This document shows, piece by piece, positions 60,457 through 64,000 of a stretch of 64,000 nt of DNA. The notes under the pieces were generated by a model, which was not told the DNA's origin, made no database searches, and saw nothing but the letters and a program-made list of their open reading frames with translations. The stretch's first letter is position 1. Every line of letters begins with the position of its first letter. Made by a program: the position numbers and the translations under genes. Origin of the DNA: Pseudomonadota bacterium (GTDB taxonomy: Bacteria > Pseudomonadota > Gammaproteobacteria > Steroidobacterales > Steroidobacteraceae); the NCBI GenBank assembly GCA_023433705.1, contig JAEYUC010000014.1, positions 62,001 to 126,000 on the forward strand, written 5' to 3'.

Positions 60457-61011
60457 ATGCCCCAGGACCGCAAACCGCCAGTGCCTGACAGCAGCCGCCC
60501 CGACGCGACGCTGCCTCCGACGAACGTGCCCGAATTCAGCATTGAGAGCACGACGATGCGGCTCAAGTCGATGCGCCTGCGACGTGCCGAGAAGGAAGAG
60601 CGCGAGGCGCGGGAACTCGCCGAGAAGATGGGCCGGAAGGGAGACGACAAATCCCGCACACGTGCGGAAGACGCCTCGCAGGATTCCCGCCCCGCGGGCC
60701 GCGTGCGTCACGACGAGCGTGGCGTGGCCGTCTGGGATTGGGCGGTGGCCACCGGCGAGTTCAGCACGCTCAGCACGACGCGCGCGCTGAAGAAGCTCGC
60801 AATCGACGACCTCAAGATCGAGGACACGATCCGCCCCACCGAGCTCAAGCTCGAAGTATCGGGTCGCGACAAGGGCGGCGGATTCGATCCCTACAATCAG
60901 CGCGGCAGTGGCAAGCGCGAAGGCGAAGCCGCGCAGCGCGCGGGAATCACGGGCTCTGCGGACCGCGATCGCTCGAAAGTCCTCGACCAGCTCCTGGGCA
61001 AGAAGAAGTAG
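60457..61011 (+). CDS. Uncharacterised low-complexity soluble protein
   Basis: A 184-residue protein. The first half is Pro/Arg/Glu-rich and probably unstructured or coiled coil (RLKSMRLRRAEKEEREARELAEKMGRKGDD). The second half has GVAVWDWAVATGEFSTLSTTRALKKLAIDDLKIEDTIRPTELKLEVSGRDKGGGFDPYNQRG, which looks like a conserved core, ending KVLDQLLGKKK. Start MPQDRKPP is chosen with GAGGAA upstream; a longer in-frame start at 60391 cannot be excluded. No family recognised. Confidence 0.7.
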   Translation: MPQDRKPPVPDSSRPDATLPPTNVPEFSIESTTMRLKSMRLRRAEKEEREARELAEKMGRKGDDKSRTRAEDASQDSRPAGRVRHDERGVAVWDWAVATGEFSTLSTTRALKKLAIDDLKIEDTIRPTELKLEVSGRDKGGGFDPYNQRGSGKREGEAAQRAGITGSADRDRSKVLDQLLGKKK

Positions 61012-61048
61012 CTCGACTACTTCACCGGGCTCCGACGAGCCGGTCCGG

Positions 61049-62311
61049 CTAGCGCCTCAGCTTCGCGGCCAGCTTCGAGTGCGCCCATGCCGCCTCGGCA
61101 TCGCCGGGTCGCGCCGCGATGGCGCGATCGAGCAACTCCAGCGCCTTGTTCGACAACTCCTCGCGGTTCGTTTGTTCGGCGCGCTCGAACAACGCGAGCC
61201 CGGCGCCGCGCAGCAGCGCCGCGTCGGAAGCACCCGGCTCGACACCGGCGACCAGGCGGTCGAGCGTCGCATCGTCGCCATCACGCGCCGCGATGCGCAT
61301 GCGCAAAGCGATCTCCGCCGACGAATCCGGCGCCACGCTTCTCACCGCATCGACCACCTCGGGCAGGCGCTCGGCGTTGAATCCGGACGCCAGCATGATG
61401 TCGGCGATGAGTTGCAGCGACTCCAGCTCGCTCATCGCCCGGCCCGGCGGAAGTTTCTGCGCCGGCTCGGGATCCACCGTGAGCCGCAGCTCCCGGAAAC
61501 GGTCCACCGCGGTGAATCGATAGCCGGGATTCAGATAGGCGTGAATGGTCTGGTCGAGTTCGCGCGCGGTGACTCCGAAGCTGGACAGCACCGCGGAGTC
61601 GAGCGGCTGCTGCGCGTTCAGCGCATCCAGGAACGCGAACATCTGCTTGCCAAACACGGCGTCGCCCGCGAGTCCGCGATGCACGATCGCCCAGGATTCG
61701 CGATGCACGACACCGGAAGTGGAAAGGTTGCGGTACTCCGCCGAATTCTTGTCCAGCCGGAACAGCTTCTCGAGCGGAATCCAGCCGCTCGAGCTCCAGT
61801 CATCCGGGTCTCCGAGCTTCACGCGCGCGCCGCGGAATTCCGCTGTGGTCACGAACTCGGCGAGCCCTTCGTCGAACCACAGCGGCTCGACGCCGGGATA
61901 TTGCGTATGGAGGAACCAGTGCGTGTACTCGTGAAAGACGCTCTTGCCGATCCGAGAAGCGTCGCGCGCGTTGTTCAGCAGGATGTAGTTCGCGAACTTC
62001 GCGGGCACGAATTCGCCATCGATTCCCTGGCCGGGCCGCAGGTAGCGGATCCAGACGCTCTCCGGAACGAGCACGATGTAGGTAGGCGAGGTCGGCGCGC
62101 GCTCCGCGCGATCCAGCAGTTTCGCGAGCACGCCGTGAATCTGCGCGGCGAGCCGCGGAACCGGCCGCGCGTTGCCCTCGTCGTGCGTGACGATGGTGTA
62201 GTCGGGGAGCTCGTACGCCTTGAACCCGGCGACGTCCGGGCGCGGGTCTTTCGCCATCGTTGCAGCGGAGACGAGCAACGCGAGTATTCCGAGAGATTTC
62301 CCGACGTCCAT
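61049..62311 (-). CDS. Exported HEYTH zinc metallopeptidase (gluzincin-like) with TPR-like C terminus
   Basis: A 420-residue exported protein (signal LGILALLVSAATMA). The zinc site is HEYTH at 127-131 with the third ligand likely Glu148 in WFDEGLAEF, a gluzincin (peptidase MA/DUF1570-like) arrangement. Upstream it has PTYIVLVPESVWIRYLRPG and KFANYILLNN, shared with its neighbour. The C-terminal ~140 residues are alpha-helical TPR-like repeats (ALRMRIAARDGDDATLDRLV, ELLDRAIAARPGDAEAAWAHSKL). Substrate unknown. Eight bases downstream of its paralogue. Confidence 0.85.
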   Translation of the reverse strand: MDVGKSLGILALLVSAATMAKDPRPDVAGFKAYELPDYTIVTHDEGNARPVPRLAAQIHGVLAKLLDRAERAPTSPTYIVLVPESVWIRYLRPGQGIDGEFVPAKFANYILLNNARDASRIGKSVFHEYTHWFLHTQYPGVEPLWFDEGLAEFVTTAEFRGARVKLGDPDDWSSSGWIPLEKLFRLDKNSAEYRNLSTSGVVHRESWAIVHRGLAGDAVFGKQMFAFLDALNAQQPLDSAVLSSFGVTARELDQTIHAYLNPGYRFTAVDRFRELRLTVDPEPAQKLPPGRAMSELESLQLIADIMLASGFNAERLPEVVDAVRSVAPDSSAEIALRMRIAARDGDDATLDRLVAGVEPGASDAALLRGAGLALFERAEQTNREELSNKALELLDRAIAARPGDAEAAWAHSKLAAKLRR

Positions 62312-62319
62312 GGAAGCTC

Positions 62320-63915
62320 CTATTTCTTCCTCTTTCCGAATTTCTTCTCGTACTCCGCGAGCTGCCGTTCGTATTCCTCCCGCTGCTTGCGGTATTCATC
62401 GTCGGCTTTCGCGCGCTCGGCGAGCCAGCTCTCGGTGCGTTCGAGCGAGTCTTTCGCCCATCGGCGGGTAGACAGGTCAGTGGCGCAGCGCATCGATTCC
62501 TTGAGATAGATGACCATCTTCTCGGGCTCGTCCCGCACGCCATAGAGATTGGCCAGCGACACCGCGACGCTCGCGTTGGCGGGCGCCGCCTGCCAGGCCG
62601 CGAGCAGGACTTCCTCGGCGAGGTCGAGCTGGACGTTGAGTCGCGTGGCCGCGGTGCCCAGTCCCCACAGGGCTTCCACGTCGTCGATGTTGTGCGTGAG
62701 CGCGTCGCCGAACCAGCGCAGCGCGCGTTTCATGTCGCGCTGGTCGTCCGTGCTGCCGCGCGACGACGTCGGGTTGTCATCGAGCGCCGCGGTCAGCACG
62801 ACAAGAGCGAGATCGCGGCGCGACTTCCTGTCGTTCGGCGCGATCGCCGCATCCGCCTCGGCGATCGACTGCTCGAACGCGGCCGCATCTCCGTCGTAAT
62901 TCGCGAGACGCGCCTTCATGATCGCCGCCCGCGCCGACTTCGGCTCGAGCCGCGCCATCGAATCTACCAGCGGGCGGATCCGATCCGGCGCGGCGTGCAT
63001 GTTGAACATCAGGTCGACGATCCGTGCGAGCGCCTCCGGCTCCGAAACGGGCTTGCCTCCATCGAGTTCGAAAGGCCGGACTTCGCCGAGCGCGAGTACG
63101 CCCGAGCCCTTCTTCGTATTCCGCGAATAGCCGCGCAGTAGTTTGTCCGTGGCAGCGAGGTCTCCGAATGCCTGCGTCGCCTCGGCCTGCGGCACGAGCC
63201 GGTTGAGGCGGTCCAGGTAGTCGACCATCTGCCGGCCGAACTCGCGGTTCTCGACCATTCCGTAGTGCACGGTGAGCCAGGCCTGGGCGTAGAAGTCGGA
63301 AGCCTGCTCGTGATCCGTGTATTCGGGGGATCCATGATCGACGATCAACATGCGATCGAACGGAATCCACTTGCTGTCGCGCGCGTCATACGCGCGACCT
63401 GCGTAGATCTGCAGCACCGCGGTGTTCTGCGGCGTGAACTTCGTATACGTCATCAGCTCGGCGAGGCCTTCGTTGAACCACGGCGGAAAGACTCCGGCGA
63501 ACTGCGAGGCCAGGTAGTAGTGAGTGTATTCGTGGAAGATCGTCGCGAGCGCCGTGCCGCGGTCGGCGTCGCCGTTCATCAAGATGTAGTTGGCGAAGCG
63601 GCTCGACTGGAACCAGCCGATCACGTTGCGCCGCGGCTGCAGGTATTTCTCCCAGTCGTTGTTGCTCGCGATCACGATGTAGGTGGGGATCCCCCGGCTC
63701 GTCGTCTTGCGATTGAGCAGCTTTTCGAGCGTGGCGCGGAATTTCGCGAGATCGTCCATGAGCGCGCGCGCCTGCGAGGCGCTGCGCGACGTGAGCACGT
63801 GCGTGTCGCCCGCATCGTACGCGGTGAATCGCGCAAGTCGCGGCTCGGCGGCGAAACAGGCTCCCGCCAGCGTCAGGCACACGAACCCGACGAGGCGCGC
63901 GGCGGCGATTCCCAT
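62320..63915 (-). CDS. Exported HEYTH zinc metallopeptidase paralogue with TPR and coiled-coil tail
   Basis: A 531-residue paralogue of the next gene: signal RLVGFVCLTLAGACFAA, PTYIVIASNNDWEKYLQPRRNVIGWF, RFANYILMNGDADRG, zinc site HEYTH at 128-132, and WFNEGLAEL. The C-terminal half has TPR-like helices (MKARLANYDGDAAAFEQSIAEADAAI, ALRWFGDALTHNIDDVEALWGLGTAATRLN, EVLLAAWQAAPANASVAVSLANLYG) and a charged coiled-coil end (DDEYRKQREEYERQLAEYEKKFGKRKK). ATG follows GAGAGGGAG. The pair arose by tandem duplication. Confidence 0.87.
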   Translation of the reverse strand: MGIAAARLVGFVCLTLAGACFAAEPRLARFTAYDAGDTHVLTSRSASQARALMDDLAKFRATLEKLLNRKTTSRGIPTYIVIASNNDWEKYLQPRRNVIGWFQSSRFANYILMNGDADRGTALATIFHEYTHYYLASQFAGVFPPWFNEGLAELMTYTKFTPQNTAVLQIYAGRAYDARDSKWIPFDRMLIVDHGSPEYTDHEQASDFYAQAWLTVHYGMVENREFGRQMVDYLDRLNRLVPQAEATQAFGDLAATDKLLRGYSRNTKKGSGVLALGEVRPFELDGGKPVSEPEALARIVDLMFNMHAAPDRIRPLVDSMARLEPKSARAAIMKARLANYDGDAAAFEQSIAEADAAIAPNDRKSRRDLALVVLTAALDDNPTSSRGSTDDQRDMKRALRWFGDALTHNIDDVEALWGLGTAATRLNVQLDLAEEVLLAAWQAAPANASVAVSLANLYGVRDEPEKMVIYLKESMRCATDLSTRRWAKDSLERTESWLAERAKADDEYRKQREEYERQLAEYEKKFGKRKK

Positions 63916-64000
63916 GACTCCCTCTCGAATGGCTGTCTTGTAGTTGTCTGCTACAGCGGCGCGGATTCCGACATCCGGCGACGGATTTCATCGATCCGCG

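Noticed and set aside
1..64000. CRISPR arrays, insertion sequences, prophage or toxin-antitoxin pairs
   Set aside because: No regularly spaced repeats, transposase, integrase or recognisable toxin/antitoxin genes were found on reading the window.

Overview
The window comes from a GC-rich Gram-negative bacterium, most likely a gammaproteobacterium of the Xanthomonadales/Nevskiales type (a Steroidobacter-like lineage is my guess). Supporting signs are the conserved neighbourhood polA - engB - cytochrome c4 - dsbA, the TamA/TamB and YdbH/YdbL envelope proteins, the NtrC/sigma54-style glnK-amtB pair, and an arginine operon built on the acetylated (ArgF') transcarbamylase route. Almost all of the window is ordinary dense chromosomal coding sequence. 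No insertion sequence, phage or CRISPR array was seen, only small hairpin repeats.

Layout. 1-5.1 kb: end of a glycoside hydrolase, a CoA-binding protein, a 2Fe-2S protein, and a LytS/LytR-type two-component pair coupled to a beta-hydroxyacid dehydrogenase. 5.2-7.3 kb: amtB and glnK behind a sigma54-type promoter. 7.3-13.6 kb: ubiK, yifB, cytochrome c5, tRNA-Arg(CCG), corA, dsbA, cytochrome c4, engB, then a structured intergenic region that looks like a small RNA locus, and an outer-membrane barrel. 13.8-17.3 kb: polA, lptM and a thioesterase. 17.3-25.5 kb: one arginine operon, transcribed argR-argG-X-argC-argD-argF'-argB-argH, with tandem ARG boxes in front of argR. 25.6-35.3 kb: YciI, YiiX-like protein, alkB-tamB-tamA, an NRDE protein, nudC and an orphan flhC-like regulator. 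35.4-46.4 kb: unknown protein, TonB-like protein, ABC exporter, envelope lipoproteins, YdbL/YdbH, a membrane-tethered receiver protein and a YheT hydrolase. 46.5-64 kb: a lipoprotein glucose/sorbosone-dehydrogenase-like protein with cytochrome motifs, bactofilin, SPOR protein, an M16 peptidase pair, a CDF transporter, DUF924, a very large uncharacterised membrane protein, small unknowns, and two adjacent HEYTH metallopeptidases.

The most interesting item is gene X (22744-23829) inside the arginine operon. The operon encodes no recognisable N-acetylglutamate synthase and no deacetylase. X is a P-loop protein with a GTxxxxGKT motif that resembles the DUF1611 family, of which one member (DgcN) is reported to N-acetylate D-glutamate. 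X is therefore a candidate for a non-GNAT glutamate N-acetyltransferase. Other points worth attention are the candidate sRNA between engB and polA, a family of twin-hairpin repeats, the orphan FlhC-like regulator with a palindromic operator and an unknown divergent partner, and a receiver domain fused to a membrane anchor.
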